64,000 bases of DNA from Brevibacterium sp. (GCF_031179145.1 NZ_JAPSIB010000010.1:33585-97584); one strand, 5' to 3'; shown: positions 1 through 9,306, counted from the first letter of the stretch. Numbers and translations: made by a program. The notes: generated by a model not told the origin, from the sequence alone.

Positions 1-1
1 C

Positions 2-901
2 GAGCCTGCTGAGCACGAATCGTATGACACCGCCGGTTTCGGGGGAGCGTCCGACGAAGTCGCCGCCCGGGATTTCGAGGCTCCGGTGACTCCGGACTCG
101 GCACCCAGGCCCACTCCTGTCGACTCGCCGAAGGCCACTGGGGCGGAATCCGCACCGGAGGCACCGCGAGTGCGGCGAGCGGAGTCCGGTGACACGCCGT
201 CGACGGCGAGTTCGCCGTCTGCCGGCGACAATGCTGCATCCGGCGCAGCCTCTGCGGCGAGCGACGCTCCGGCGGACGAGGGCACATCGGGTGACGGCGC
301 TGCGGCGCAGCCGCGCGCACGGGCGAGGCGGATGCCGATCGTGCAGCCGCCGACGACTGCCGGAGTGCGCGTCGTCACGGCCGCCTCGGCGAAGGTCGCC
401 GAACCGGAGTCGAGCGAATCCCGCACCGCGGGGAAGAAACGATCCGGCTCCAAGGCAGCCGGCTCCCAGGCACCCGCCTCCCAGCCCGCAGTCTCCGAGA
501 CCGCCACCGCAGGCGCCGGCACCCCAGGTGCCGACACTGCGGCGTCCGGCCCGGAGTCGGCCCGCGCTGAGTCGGCCGGCCAGGAGTCGGCCAGTTCCGA
601 TTCAGCCGGAACCGGCGCAACCGCTGTCAGCGCCGATGACGCGGCTCGCGCATTGGCGGCCAACCCCGAGACCCGACCGATGGACGCCGTACCGGAAGCC
701 TGGTCGCTGCCCAACTCCGACTACGAGGACGAGGAGACGGAGAACCCACCGGGAACCCGCGTCCGCGCCGCTGCGGTGACCGGCAACGACGGACGCATCC
801 TCGTCGGCGAAGAACCGTCCAAACTGCCCTACATCGTGCTCGGCGTCGCCGCCCTGGTGGCGATCGCCCTCATCGTCGTAGCACTCGTGATGCTGCTTTA
901 G
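2..901 (+). CDS. Low-complexity protein with C-terminal membrane anchor (5' partial)
   Basis: The reading frame is open from the window edge to TAG at 899-901, so the true start lies upstream. About 270 residues are rich in Ala, Ser, Pro, Glu and Gly with almost no hydrophobic core, which suggests a disordered segment. The last ~25 residues form one strongly hydrophobic helix (LPYIVLGVAALVAIALIVV and following), so the protein is probably anchored by its C terminus. It lies 18 bp upstream of rsfS; in many actinomycetes an uncharacterised membrane-anchored protein sits between nadD and rsfS, and this fits. I recognise no enzymatic domain. The function is unknown. Confidence 0.75.
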   Translation, partial: EPAEHESYDTAGFGGASDEVAARDFEAPVTPDSAPRPTPVDSPKATGAESAPEAPRVRRAESGDTPSTASSPSAGDNAASGAASAASDAPADEGTSGDGAAAQPRARARRMPIVQPPTTAGVRVVTAASAKVAEPESSESRTAGKKRSGSKAAGSQAPASQPAVSETATAGAGTPGADTAASGPESARAESAGQESASSDSAGTGATAVSADDAARALAANPETRPMDAVPEAWSLPNSDYEDEETENPPGTRVRAAAVTGNDGRILVGEEPSKLPYIVLGVAALVAIALIVVALVMLL

Positions 902-919
902 AACCCACGAAAGGATCTT

Positions 920-1303
920 GTGAGCGAGATCGAAGAATCAACCCGACTGCTGAGGACCGCGGCGCTGGCCGCGGATGAGAAACTCGGCTCCGACCTGGTC
1001 GCACTCGACGTCAGTGCCACCCTCTACATCACGGATGCGTTCCTCATCATCTCCGCGGAGAACGAGCGTCAGATCTCCTCGATCGTCGATGCGGTCGAAG
1101 AGGCGCTGCAGAAGACGCACGGACGCAAGCCGCTGCGACGCGAAGGCCGCGGCGGAGGCGACTGGGTGCTGCTCGACTTCGGTGACATCGTCGTCCATGT
1201 CTTCTCCGCCGAGCAGCGCGAGTACTACGCGCTGGAACGACTGTGGAAGGACTGCCCGGTCATCGACCTGCAGCTGCCCGCCCGCAGCGACGACGCTCAA
1301 TGA
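920..1303 (+). CDS. rsfS: Ribosomal silencing factor RsfS
   Basis: 127 residues, usual length for the RsfS (Iojap/DUF143) family. The family binds ribosomal protein uL14 on the 50S subunit and blocks subunit joining under nutrient limitation. Conserved features visible are VALDVSATLYITDAFLIISA near the N terminus, GRKPLRREGRGGGDWVLLDFGDIVVHVF in the middle (split here by my reading into the family's typical G-W-x-L-x-D-x-G-D-x-V-x-H-x-F pattern), and the REYYALERLW segment. The GTG start at 920 is preceded by an AAAGGA Shine-Dalgarno sequence. The stop overlaps the ATG of the next gene (ATGA), so the two are translationally coupled. Confidence 0.95.
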   Translation: MSEIEESTRLLRTAALAADEKLGSDLVALDVSATLYITDAFLIISAENERQISSIVDAVEEALQKTHGRKPLRREGRGGGDWVLLDFGDIVVHVFSAEQREYYALERLWKDCPVIDLQLPARSDDAQ

Positions 1304-1899
1304 CCAAGACCGTCATCTTCTGGCGGCACGGTCAGACCGACTACAACGTCGAACGCCGGTTCCAGGGTCAGACGGACATCCCGCTCAACGAACTGGGCCA
1401 CCGCCAGGCCACGGCGGCCGCGGCCTGCCTCAGCGAGCTCGCACCCGAGGTCATCGTCTCCTCGGACCTGGCCCGTGCGGCCGTCACGGCGGACCACCTT
1501 GCCGACCTGCTCGGACTCACCGCCACCCGGGACTCGCGGCTGCGTGAGAGCTCTTTCGGGGACTGGGAAGGGCTGACTCGCGACGAGATCGTCGAGAAGT
1601 GGGCTGATGAACTCCACGGCTGGGTCGCCGGGGCGGACACGAAACCGCCCGGGGGAGAGTCGCGCAGCGAGTCCGGTCAACGTGTGGCCACGGCCATCAC
1701 CGAGATCGTCAGGGACTCCGACGCCGAGACGATCGCCATCGTCGCCCACGGGGCGGTTCTGCGAGCCGCAGCCGAGATCCTCCTCGACATGAGTGGATCC
1801 GGCCGTCTGGCGGTGCTGGGCAACTGCGGCCACGGCGAGTTCGGCTACACCGGAAGCAACTGGGTCCTGCGCAGCTGGGGCGCCGGTCCCGTTCTCTGA
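1300..1899 (+). CDS. Histidine phosphatase family protein (phosphoglycerate mutase-like)
   Basis: 199 residues. The N terminus has the catalytic RHG motif at residues 9-11 (FWRHGQTDYN), with the phosphate-pocket arginines in NVERRFQG and the usual D-x-P-L-N-E-x-G-x-x-Q-A stretch (TDIPLNELGHRQA). The second catalytic histidine is in VAHGAVLRA. The family covers cofactor-dependent phosphoglycerate mutases and broad phosphatases such as alpha-ribazole or glucosyl-3-phosphoglycerate phosphatase; the substrate cannot be told from sequence alone. The ATG at 1300 overlaps the rsfS stop. A gene of this family following rsfS is common in actinomycetes. Confidence 0.9.
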   Translation: MTKTVIFWRHGQTDYNVERRFQGQTDIPLNELGHRQATAAAACLSELAPEVIVSSDLARAAVTADHLADLLGLTATRDSRLRESSFGDWEGLTRDEIVEKWADELHGWVAGADTKPPGGESRSESGQRVATAITEIVRDSDAETIAIVAHGAVLRAAAEILLDMSGSGRLAVLGNCGHGEFGYTGSNWVLRSWGAGPVL

Positions 1900-1928
1900 C
1901 CTTCGGCCTCAACGCCCCTTGCGAGCCG

Positions 1929-1953
1929 GCCTCACAGTCGCCGACTGTGAGGC
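1929..1953. terminator. Bidirectional hairpin between convergent genes
   Basis: A perfect 12-bp inverted repeat (GCCTCACAGTCG / CGACTGTGAGGC) separated by a single base, in the 60-bp gap between the phosphatase stop and the convergent glycosyltransferase stop. There is no clear U-tract on either side. The position argues for a shared transcription terminator. Confidence 0.65.
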
Positions 1954-1959
1954 TGCTCG

Positions 1960-3096
1960 TCATTTCCGCCCGGCGTGGACCGACCGGATCATCTCGATGA
2001 GTGCCTGCGCGGAACTCGCCCAATCGAATCGCTGCGACTGCTCGAGCCCCGCCCGCGACTGAGCAGCCCAGCGTTCGGCTTCGGTGAGCTCAACGATCGT
2101 CTCGGCGACCGAGGCCGGGTCGTCCGGATCGAAGTAGAGGGCCGCCTCCGCGGCGATCTCATGGAAGATCGGGATGTCCGAGACTGCCACCGGCACGCCC
2201 TGAGCCATCGCCTCGATCACCGGCAGGCCGAAGCCCTCCTCCTTCGATGCGGTGACCAGCGCCGTCGCCTCGGCGAGCAGCTGTGCGTACTCGTCCTCGG
2301 AGACGCCACGGTGGAAGACCACCCGGGCCCGATCGGGCACGAGCGCGCGCAGCTGCGCCTCTCGCCGTCCCCCGATCCGGCTGGCCAGATGCAGCGTCCA
2401 TCCCGGCAGGTGCTCGAGAGCCCGGATCAGGGTCTCGACGTTCTTGTACGGCAGGAACGCTCCCATGTACACGAGGGTCTTCGCATCATGCCTGGTCACG
2501 GTACGCGGCTCGGAAGCCGTCACCTCGGCGGCATTGGACACCACGGTCACCGGCCGCTTCGTCAGCGCATGGTCGGCGATGAGATCTTGCGTCGTCGCAC
2601 TCACCGCGGCGATGGCGTCGGCACGGTCGAGGAGGAGACGCTGCGGGGCATAGCTGAGGTGGTAGAGGCGCCAGAGCAGGCGGAGCGCTGCCGGCAGATC
2701 GCCCGGGGGCTGAGGATGCGAGTAGTAGATGAGGTCGTGGACGGTGAGGATGAGTCCGTACCGGCGTCCTGCCGAGCCCATCACCTGCATCGTCGAGAAC
2801 ACGACATCGGCGCCCAGGGCGTTGAGCCTGCCGGCGACGAACAGCTCCGCCGGGGAGGTCGGGTCGGTCAGCCTGACCGACCGGCACTCGGGCAGCAACG
2901 CCAACTGGGCCTCGTCGTGGATGATCGCAGTGACCTCGATGTCCGAGTCGGGCCCGTTCGTCGCCGCGAGCAGGGCCTCGAGCAGGCAGGCGCCGTAGCG
3001 CGAGATCCCGTCATGGTGGGTGGTGCGGGTGAACCGGGCGTCGAAGAAGACCTTGATGGTCTTAGGGTCCTGAGGGGCGTCTGAGGTTTTGCTCAT
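1960..3096 (-). CDS. GT4-family glycosyltransferase
   Basis: 378 residues. The N-terminal half has DARFTRTTHHDGISRYG, typical of the donor/acceptor cleft loop of GT-B glycosyltransferases. The C-terminal Rossmann half has the nucleotide-sugar binding region with the E-x7-E signature (EEGFGLPVIE, then AMAQGVPVAVSDIP), which defines family GT4. It probably transfers a sugar in cell-surface polysaccharide or glycolipid synthesis; donor and acceptor are unknown. I chose the ATG at 3096 (MSKTSDAP), preceded by GGAG, because the much longer upstream reading frame is only the antisense of mnhA. It is divergent from the Mrp operon, with a 57-bp gap. Confidence 0.85.
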   Translation of the reverse strand: MSKTSDAPQDPKTIKVFFDARFTRTTHHDGISRYGACLLEALLAATNGPDSDIEVTAIIHDEAQLALLPECRSVRLTDPTSPAELFVAGRLNALGADVVFSTMQVMGSAGRRYGLILTVHDLIYYSHPQPPGDLPAALRLLWRLYHLSYAPQRLLLDRADAIAAVSATTQDLIADHALTKRPVTVVSNAAEVTASEPRTVTRHDAKTLVYMGAFLPYKNVETLIRALEHLPGWTLHLASRIGGRREAQLRALVPDRARVVFHRGVSEDEYAQLLAEATALVTASKEEGFGLPVIEAMAQGVPVAVSDIPIFHEIAAEAALYFDPDDPASVAETIVELTEAERWAAQSRAGLEQSQRFDWASSAQALIEMIRSVHAGRK

Positions 3097-3153
3097 GGAA
3101 CTCCGAGTCGATAGTCTGAACACTCGATAGGCGAACGCCGCGACGAAGGGCCA

Positions 3154-6100
3154 GTGAGTGAAAGTACCAGCACCTGCGTCCGAAGCCTGGGGGCTTCGGC
3201 TGTGATCGTAACGATTATCGCACTTGCTGCACTCGTCGCCATCACCCCTTTCGTCACCCGGTTCATGGGCCGGAGCAGCGGTTGGCCGCTGGGGATCGGA
3301 TACTTGGCCGTGGCCGGGATCTTCACCCCCACCGCCGCCGAGGTGATGGCCGGCAACGCTCCCGAGCAGACTGTCGACTGGGCTCCGTCCCTGGGGGTCG
3401 AACTCGCCCTGCGCGCCGATGGCCTCGGTGTCGTCTTCACCTACATCACCCTCGTGATCGGGGCCGTCGTCTTCTTCTACTCCACGGCCTACCTGCCGAA
3501 GGAGAGAAGCACGAGCTTCTATTGGCTGATGGTGATCTTCACGTTCTCCATGGTCGGGCTCGTCCTCACCAACGACCTCCTCGTGCTGTTCGTGTGCTGG
3601 GAGCTGACGTCGATGGCGTCCTTCTTCCTCATCGCCCGCTCCGGCTCCCCGGGACAGGCACCGGCGCTGCGGACGATGTTGATGACATTCATCGGCGGTC
3701 TCACCCTGCTCGTCGCCACCGGCGTGACGATCGCGGCCACCGGGACGACGAACCTGCACCAGGCGCTGACCTCCGAAGTGTGGGGACAGTCGCCGGCGGT
3801 GACCACTCTGGTGGCGATCCTCGTCGCGGTCTCCGGGATGACCAAGTCGGCCCAGTTCCCCTTCCACTCCTGGCTGCCCGACGCGATGGCCGCCGCCACG
3901 CCGGTCTCCGCGTATCTCCACGCCGCCGCGGTCGTCAAAGCCGGCATCTTCCTCATGCTCCGGTTCTCACCTGCCTTCCACGACGTCGCGATCTGGAACA
4001 CGATCCTCATCCTCTCCGGTCTCGTGACCGCCTGCATCGGCGGTTGGTTCGCCCTCAATCAGCACGATCTCAAGAAGCTGATGGCCTACTCGACGGTCTC
4101 GCAGCTCGGTCTCATCACCGCAGCGATCGGAGTGGGCACGGAAGCCGCGATCGCCGCCGCCACCCTCCACGTCATCGCCCACGCCATGTTCAAGTCGGGA
4201 CTGTTCATGATGGTCGGCGTCGTCGACCATCTCGCCGGGACCAGGGAGCTGACCCGGATCCCGAGATTGGCAGGCGCGGCACCCGGTGCATTCACGGTGA
4301 TGATCCTCGGCGCCGCCACCATGGCCGGAGTTCCACCGCTGTTCGGCTTCGTGTCCAAGGAGTCGATCTTCACCGCGCTCACCGAAGCCCCGGGGCCCGT
4401 CTGGGTCGGCTGGCTCGCCCTCGCCGTGGCGGTCGGCGCCTCGGTGCTCACCTTCACCTACTGCGCGAAGAGCGTGTGGGGAGCGTTCATCGACGGCAAG
4501 AGGGTCGACCGCAGCGACCTCGGGCACAATTCGCCGGTGATGCTCATCTTCGCGGGACTGCCGATCGTCGCCTCGGTGCCGCTGAGCTTCCTGCTCTTCC
4601 TCTTCGACCATCCGCTGGACCTGGCGGTCGCTGCGGCCATCCCTGGTGCGACTGAGCACGTCCACCTGGCCCTGTGGCACGGCGTCACCGTCGAACTCAT
4701 CGCCTCCCTGCTCATCATCGGCATCGGAGTCGTCATCATCCTCAACCGGTCGAAGGTGTTCGCATTCTTCCACCGTGCCTGCCCGAAGTTCGACGGCGCG
4801 GACGTCATCGCCGGCATCGAGGCCGGTCTGCACCGCATCGGCAGGGGACTGGCCGTGTTCGCGCGACCCGTCAACGCCGGGCCCTATGTCGCGATCTCGC
4901 TCGGCGGACTGGCCTTCCTCACCTACGCCTCGGTTCCGGCGATCTTCGCCGGCCTGCCCCCGGTGCAGTCGAACCTGTCCCGCCCCATCGACATCGTGCT
5001 GCTCGTGCTCATCACCGTCGCTGTGCTCGTCGTCTGCGTCTCCCACTCCCGCCTGACCACGGTCGTGGCGCTCTCGGCCGTCGGCATCCTCGCCACTGTG
5101 CAGATCCTCGCCCTCGGCGCCCCCGACGTGACCCTGACACAGCTGCTCGTCGAAGCGATGACGATCATCGTCATCATGCTCGTGCTTCAGAAGCTGCCGC
5201 GTTCCTTCTGGCGCTACCCCAAACGCGTGCAGAGCACCCGCATCATCTTCGCGATCTGCGTCGGCGCCGCGGTCACGCTGCTCACCTTCGTGCTCAACGG
5301 CCGGCGGGAACGGTCCGACCTGGCCATGTACTACATCGACAAAGCACCGGACATCAGTGGCGGAAAGAACATCGTCAACACGATCCTCGTCGAGTTCCGC
5401 GCCCTGGACACGCTCGGCGAGCTCACGGTGCTGGGGATGGCCGGCATCGCCATCGTCGCGGTGATGTCGACGGTCAAGGACAAGTTCCTCGACCCGCCGG
5501 CGGAGAACATCCCGGAGCCGCCGCGCCGGGCGTGGGTGGCGATCCGTCCGAAGGGCACCACCGCCTACCGCGCGGTCCACGAATCCTGGCCCAACGTCAT
5601 TCCTCAGCAGCTGACGATCAAAGTGCTCGGTCCGCTGCTCGCCATCTCCTCGGCGCTGATCTTCTGGCGCGGTCACAACGAACCCGGAGGCGGCTTCATC
5701 GCCGCGCTCGTCGGTGCGGCCATCATCGGGCTGCTCTACATGTCCACCGCCAAGGACCGGGCGATCGGCCATCCCCGCGCCCCACTGTTCCTCATCGGCG
5801 GCGGCGTCGGCATCGCCGTTGCCACCGGCTTCATCGGTCTCGCCTTCGCCGGTTCATTCCTCGAACCGCTCCACGGCTACATCCTCGGCCAGCACTTCAC
5901 CACGTCGATGCTCTTCGACGTCGGCGTCTACCTCGCCGTACTCGGACTCATCCTGCTCTCCTTCAACCTGCTCGGCGTCTCCGACTCCGCAGCCACACCG
6001 GCCGGGGACGACGTGCTCACCAACGGGATCATCCACCGGGACGTCGAACGGACCCGCGAACGCGCGGACGAGCTCATCTACGGAGAGTTGGTCGGACCGA

Positions 6101-6297
6101 TGGAGGCGATCCGCGGCGAACGGCCGGAGAAGACATGGAGGCAGCGTCAGCGGATCAAAGACGAGAAGGTGACGTGGCGCTCGACCCACATGCTCCACGG
6201 CGACCCGCCGCGGGAGCCCGTCCGGTCCGCACCCGGAGCCGAGGACCCATTCACCCCGCCGAACCAACCGACCGACCAGCAGGAGGAACTGCGATGA
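3154..6297 (+). CDS. mnhA: Mrp cation/H+ antiporter subunit A fused to subunit B
   Basis: 1047 residues, a multi-pass membrane protein. The first ~500 residues are the NuoL-like proton-pumping domain (for example MTKSAQFPFHSWLPDAMAAA and the LMAYSTVSQLGLI region). Residues ~600-790 carry the MbhD/E-like segment of MrpA. From ~820 to ~965 is a MnhB domain (FWRGHNEPGGGFIAALVGAA, then the GQHFTTSMLFDVGVYLAVLG helix), so A and B are one polypeptide, as in other actinobacteria. A ~70-residue charged cytoplasmic tail follows. The complex exchanges Na+ (or K+/Li+) for protons. The GTG at 3154 has a close AAGGG; the GTG at 3202 (VIVTIIALAALV) is a possible alternative start. The stop overlaps mnhC. 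Confidence 0.93.
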   Translation: MSESTSTCVRSLGASAVIVTIIALAALVAITPFVTRFMGRSSGWPLGIGYLAVAGIFTPTAAEVMAGNAPEQTVDWAPSLGVELALRADGLGVVFTYITLVIGAVVFFYSTAYLPKERSTSFYWLMVIFTFSMVGLVLTNDLLVLFVCWELTSMASFFLIARSGSPGQAPALRTMLMTFIGGLTLLVATGVTIAATGTTNLHQALTSEVWGQSPAVTTLVAILVAVSGMTKSAQFPFHSWLPDAMAAATPVSAYLHAAAVVKAGIFLMLRFSPAFHDVAIWNTILILSGLVTACIGGWFALNQHDLKKLMAYSTVSQLGLITAAIGVGTEAAIAAATLHVIAHAMFKSGLFMMVGVVDHLAGTRELTRIPRLAGAAPGAFTVMILGAATMAGVPPLFGFVSKESIFTALTEAPGPVWVGWLALAVAVGASVLTFTYCAKSVWGAFIDGKRVDRSDLGHNSPVMLIFAGLPIVASVPLSFLLFLFDHPLDLAVAAAIPGATEHVHLALWHGVTVELIASLLIIGIGVVIILNRSKVFAFFHRACPKFDGADVIAGIEAGLHRIGRGLAVFARPVNAGPYVAISLGGLAFLTYASVPAIFAGLPPVQSNLSRPIDIVLLVLITVAVLVVCVSHSRLTTVVALSAVGILATVQILALGAPDVTLTQLLVEAMTIIVIMLVLQKLPRSFWRYPKRVQSTRIIFAICVGAAVTLLTFVLNGRRERSDLAMYYIDKAPDISGGKNIVNTILVEFRALDTLGELTVLGMAGIAIVAVMSTVKDKFLDPPAENIPEPPRRAWVAIRPKGTTAYRAVHESWPNVIPQQLTIKVLGPLLAISSALIFWRGHNEPGGGFIAALVGAAIIGLLYMSTAKDRAIGHPRAPLFLIGGGVGIAVATGFIGLAFAGSFLEPLHGYILGQHFTTSMLFDVGVYLAVLGLILLSFNLLGVSDSAATPAGDDVLTNGIIHRDVERTRERADELIYGELVGPMEAIRGERPEKTWRQRQRIKDEKVTWRSTHMLHGDPPREPVRSAPGAEDPFTPPNQPTDQQEELR

Positions 6298-6626
6298 TCC
6301 TCGCCCTCACGATCGGTGTGCTGACCGCGGGCGGGGTCTATCTCATGCTCCAGCGATCGATGGTCCGCGCCGTGTTCGGGCTCACCCTGGTCTCGCATGC
6401 CGCGAACTTCATCCTGCTCTCCGCCGGAGTGGGCGCCTGGCGCGTCGAACCGCTGTCCGGCCGCGGGGACCAGAGCCTGGCCGCCGACCCGCTGCCGCAG
6501 GCCTTCGTGCTCACGGCCATCGTCATCACCCTCGCGGTGACGATCTTCATGCTCGCCCTGGCCGTGATCGGTCACGACGACGATCAGAAGCGCGCCCCCG
6601 AGACAGGGGAGGTCCGCGAATCGTGA
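6294..6626 (+). CDS. mnhC: Mrp antiporter subunit C
   Basis: 110 residues with three hydrophobic helices, NuoK-like. LTIGVLTAGGVYLMLQRSMV at the N terminus and DPLPQAFVLTAIVITLAVT in the last third are typical of MnhC/MrpC. It overlaps mnhA and mnhD by 4 nt on each side, so it is part of one coupled operon. It is a small membrane subunit of the Na+/H+ antiporter complex. Confidence 0.93.
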   Translation: MILALTIGVLTAGGVYLMLQRSMVRAVFGLTLVSHAANFILLSAGVGAWRVEPLSGRGDQSLAADPLPQAFVLTAIVITLAVTIFMLALAVIGHDDDQKRAPETGEVRES

Positions 6627-8140
6627 ACTCCTCCTTCCTGCTCGTCATCGTCGGCGTCCCGCTTCTGGCGGCGGCCCTGAGTGTGCTCATCACGTCCCGG
6701 AACTTCGACCGCTTCCTGCTCCTGGCGTCTCCCGCCTTCGTCGGCGCGTGCGGCGCCTGGCTGCTCGTCATCCACCGGGATGTGCCGGTCATCGCCCATT
6801 CCGTGGGCGGGTTCGTTCCCGGGCTCGCAATCCCGTTCGTCTCCGACACCTTCGCCGCGCTGATGCTGGTGCTCACCTCACTGACCGCGCTCGTCAGCTG
6901 CATCTTCCTCATCACCACCGGCGAGGACCAGTACCGGTTCGTCCCGGCCCTCATCCTGATGATGCTGACCGGCGTCTACGGCGCCCTGCTCACGGGCGAC
7001 CTGTTCAACTACTTCGTGTTCATCGAGGTCATGGTGCTGCCGGCCTACGCGCTGATCGCGGTCACGGGCACCTGGCGCCGCCTCGGCGTGGGTCGGATGT
7101 ACGTCATCGTCAACCTGCTCACCTCGACGTTCCTGCTCGTCGGCGTCGGCTTCGTCTACGGTGCCACGGGTACCGTGAATCTGGCGTTCCTCGCGCAGAT
7201 GGGCACACCGACGGGGCAGGGGGCGCTGGCTGTCGGCGTGGTCCTGTTCTCGCTCATCATCAAGGCCGGCGGCGCGCCGTTCCACGGCTGGCTCGTACGC
7301 AGCTACCCGAACACCTCGGCGGGGATGATGGCCCTGTTCACCGGCCTGCATTCGAAGGTCGCCCTCTACGCTCTCTACCGCGTCTACACCACCGTCTACG
7401 GGGAACCGGCGCCTTGGGCCGCGGTCATCGTCATCCTCGCCGTCCTCGGTATCCTCCTCGGATCACTGTCAGGATTCGGGCAGAACCGGGTCCGAAACGT
7501 CTTCGCCTTCCAGATGACCGCCGGGGTCGGGCACATCCTCGTCGGTGTGGCCCTGGTGACCTCTGCGGCGCTGAGTGCGGGTGCGTTCTACCTCATCCAT
7601 CACATGATCACGATGTGCGGGCTCTTGCTCGTCATCGGCGCGGTGGAGCAGACCTACGGCACGGGTTCGTTCAAGAAGCTGTCGGGCCTGGCCGGTCGCG
7701 AGAGGTGGGCGACGGTGCTGATGATCCTCGGCCTGTTCTCCCTCATCGGTCTGCCGCCGACCTCCGGCCTGTGGGGGAAGGTGGGTCTGATCACCGCCGC
7801 GACCGCGGACGGTTCGGCCGCGGGCTGGTGGCTGGTGGTCACGATCGTCCTCGGTTCCCTCGTCAGCCTGCTCGCACTGCAGCGCACCTGGCGGAACACA
7901 TTCTGGGGCCACCCGATGCAGACCTACCGACCGGACTCCGCTGACACCGGCAGGGCACCAGCCGTTCCGCTCACGGACGATGTCCGGGTTCCGGCGAAGC
8001 TGCTCATCCCAGGAACGATCCTCATCGGACTGTCGGTGGCGATCTTCCTCCAACCCGAAGTCCTGCTCGAGATCACGGGACGTGCTGCGGCCGCCCTGCT
8101 CGACCACCGCGCCTACATCGAGGCGGTGACGCTGCCATGA
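6623..8140 (+). CDS. mnhD: Mrp antiporter subunit D
   Basis: 505 residues, about 14 hydrophobic helices, NuoM/NuoN-like proton-translocating subunit. The conserved motif with the key lysine is visible as IIKAGGAPFHGWLVRSYPNT, and the preceding YFVFIEVMVLPAYALIA has the conserved glutamate in a helix. The GTG start overlaps the mnhC stop. It works with MnhA as a second antiporter-like subunit of the complex. The C-terminal ~80 residues contain a short hydrophilic loop before the last helix, normal for the family. Confidence 0.93.
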   Translation: MNSSFLLVIVGVPLLAAALSVLITSRNFDRFLLLASPAFVGACGAWLLVIHRDVPVIAHSVGGFVPGLAIPFVSDTFAALMLVLTSLTALVSCIFLITTGEDQYRFVPALILMMLTGVYGALLTGDLFNYFVFIEVMVLPAYALIAVTGTWRRLGVGRMYVIVNLLTSTFLLVGVGFVYGATGTVNLAFLAQMGTPTGQGALAVGVVLFSLIIKAGGAPFHGWLVRSYPNTSAGMMALFTGLHSKVALYALYRVYTTVYGEPAPWAAVIVILAVLGILLGSLSGFGQNRVRNVFAFQMTAGVGHILVGVALVTSAALSAGAFYLIHHMITMCGLLLVIGAVEQTYGTGSFKKLSGLAGRERWATVLMILGLFSLIGLPPTSGLWGKVGLITAATADGSAAGWWLVVTIVLGSLVSLLALQRTWRNTFWGHPMQTYRPDSADTGRAPAVPLTDDVRVPAKLLIPGTILIGLSVAIFLQPEVLLEITGRAAAALLDHRAYIEAVTLP

Positions 8141-8637
8141 TGCGCATCCTCCACGGCATCTCCTACGTCTGCTACATCACCTGGGCGATCATCACCGGTT
8201 CGGTCACGGTCATCACCCGGCTCTTCCGCGTCGGCAAACCGTACGCCCAGCCGATGATCGTCGAAGTGCCGCTGCGCTGCGCCACCGACCTGGAGGTCAC
8301 CCTGTTCGCCTCGTCGATCACGATCACGCCGGGAACCCTGGTGACCGCGATCGCCGCGGGCACCTCGACGACCCCTCCGGTGCTCTTCGTCCACGCCCTG
8401 TTCGAGGACTCCGAGGAATCCGCCTTGGAAGGCCTCTACGACATGGAGTCACGACTGCTCGCGATGACCAGGGGACGTGGACCGGCGGGGTCTGCCAGGA
8501 CCGCCGCCAGCGTCGAGAACTCGGTGCAGCAGGAGAACGCTGCGGCGGCAGAGAACGCGGAGGAGAATGCCGCGGAGAACACCTCGGCGGGGTACCCGGT
8601 GACGGAGCACCCGACGACCAGGGAGGACCAGTCATGA
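8137..8637 (+). CDS. mnhE: Mrp antiporter subunit E
   Basis: 166 residues. Two N-terminal hydrophobic segments are followed by the MnhE signature region (LRCATDLEVTLFASSITITPGT), then a cytoplasmic domain with VHALF. The last ~55 residues are an Ala/Glu/Asn-rich extension (ENAAAAENAEENAAENTSAG) that is longer than in most MnhE proteins and looks disordered. The ATG overlaps the mnhD stop. MnhE helps assemble the complex. Confidence 0.9.
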   Translation: MMRILHGISYVCYITWAIITGSVTVITRLFRVGKPYAQPMIVEVPLRCATDLEVTLFASSITITPGTLVTAIAAGTSTTPPVLFVHALFEDSEESALEGLYDMESRLLAMTRGRGPAGSARTAASVENSVQQENAAAAENAEENAAENTSAGYPVTEHPTTREDQS

Positions 8638-8894
8638 GCATCGTCATCGCCATCTGCATCGTCATCCTCGCCGTCGCCATCGTCGTCGGTCTCGTCCGTG
8701 TGCTCACAGCCAAGGACATGGGTTCGCGGGCCGTGGTCGGAGACCTGGTCTACTTCTCCGCCATCGGGATGCTCACGTTCATCGGCATGCACGTGTCGTC
8801 GTCGATCGTCCTCGACGGGATCTTCCTGTCCTCAATGGTCGGCATCCTCGCCACCATTGCTCTGTCCCGGATCCTGACCAGGGGGTACCGCTGA
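8634..8894 (+). CDS. mnhF: Mrp antiporter subunit F
   Basis: 86 residues, three hydrophobic helices, with the family pattern VLTAKDMGSRAVVGDLVYF followed by a conserved glycine-rich helix. It overlaps mnhE by 4 nt and mnhG by 1 nt (TGATG). It is a small integral subunit of the antiporter. Confidence 0.9.
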   Translation: MSIVIAICIVILAVAIVVGLVRVLTAKDMGSRAVVGDLVYFSAIGMLTFIGMHVSSSIVLDGIFLSSMVGILATIALSRILTRGYR

Positions 8895-9292
8895 TGAACG
8901 ACGTTCTCGCCACGACCCTCGTCGGAGTCTTCGGGATCACCGGCTCCCTGATCGTCCTGTGCTCCGCACTGGCGATGTTCAAGGTCAGGGACGCACTGTC
9001 GCGCATCAACGTGTTCTCGCCCGCGACTGGGCTGGGCATGCCGCTGATCGTGGTCGCCGCCTATGTGTGGACGCTCGACGACCGGGGGTTCGACTGGACC
9101 TCACTGTTCATCGCGATCCTCGCCGTCCTGTGCCTGATCATCGTGTCCTCGGTGGCGAGCAACACCCTGTCGCGTTCGAGTGTGCTCTCCGGGCAGCCGA
9201 TCCACCGCAAGACCGCACCCAACCGTCTCGCCACACCGCCTGCCGGCGTCGTCGACGAGGATCCCGACGCAGCGCCGGAGACCGGCGACTGA
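8894..9292 (+). CDS. mnhG: Mrp antiporter subunit G
   Basis: 132 residues, three predicted helices in the first ~95 residues. AMFKVRDALSRINVFSPATG corresponds to the MnhG/PhaG signature. The C-terminal ~35 residues are hydrophilic. It is the last gene of the antiporter operon and converges with the AlkB gene with only 14 bp between stops; I see no hairpin there. Confidence 0.9.
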   Translation: MNDVLATTLVGVFGITGSLIVLCSALAMFKVRDALSRINVFSPATGLGMPLIVVAAYVWTLDDRGFDWTSLFIAILAVLCLIIVSSVASNTLSRSSVLSGQPIHRKTAPNRLATPPAGVVDEDPDAAPETGD

Positions 9293-9306
9293 GGAGGATT
9301 CGTGGG

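Noticed and set aside
1960..3921. 653-codon minus-strand frame around the glycosyltransferase
   Set aside because: Only the part from 3096 downward resembles a protein family; the upstream part is antisense to mnhA with high-Arg/Gly/Asp composition typical of a shadow frame.
3967..5772. 601-codon minus-strand frame
   Set aside because: Entirely antisense to mnhA; Asp/Glu/Arg/His-rich shadow composition and no family motif.
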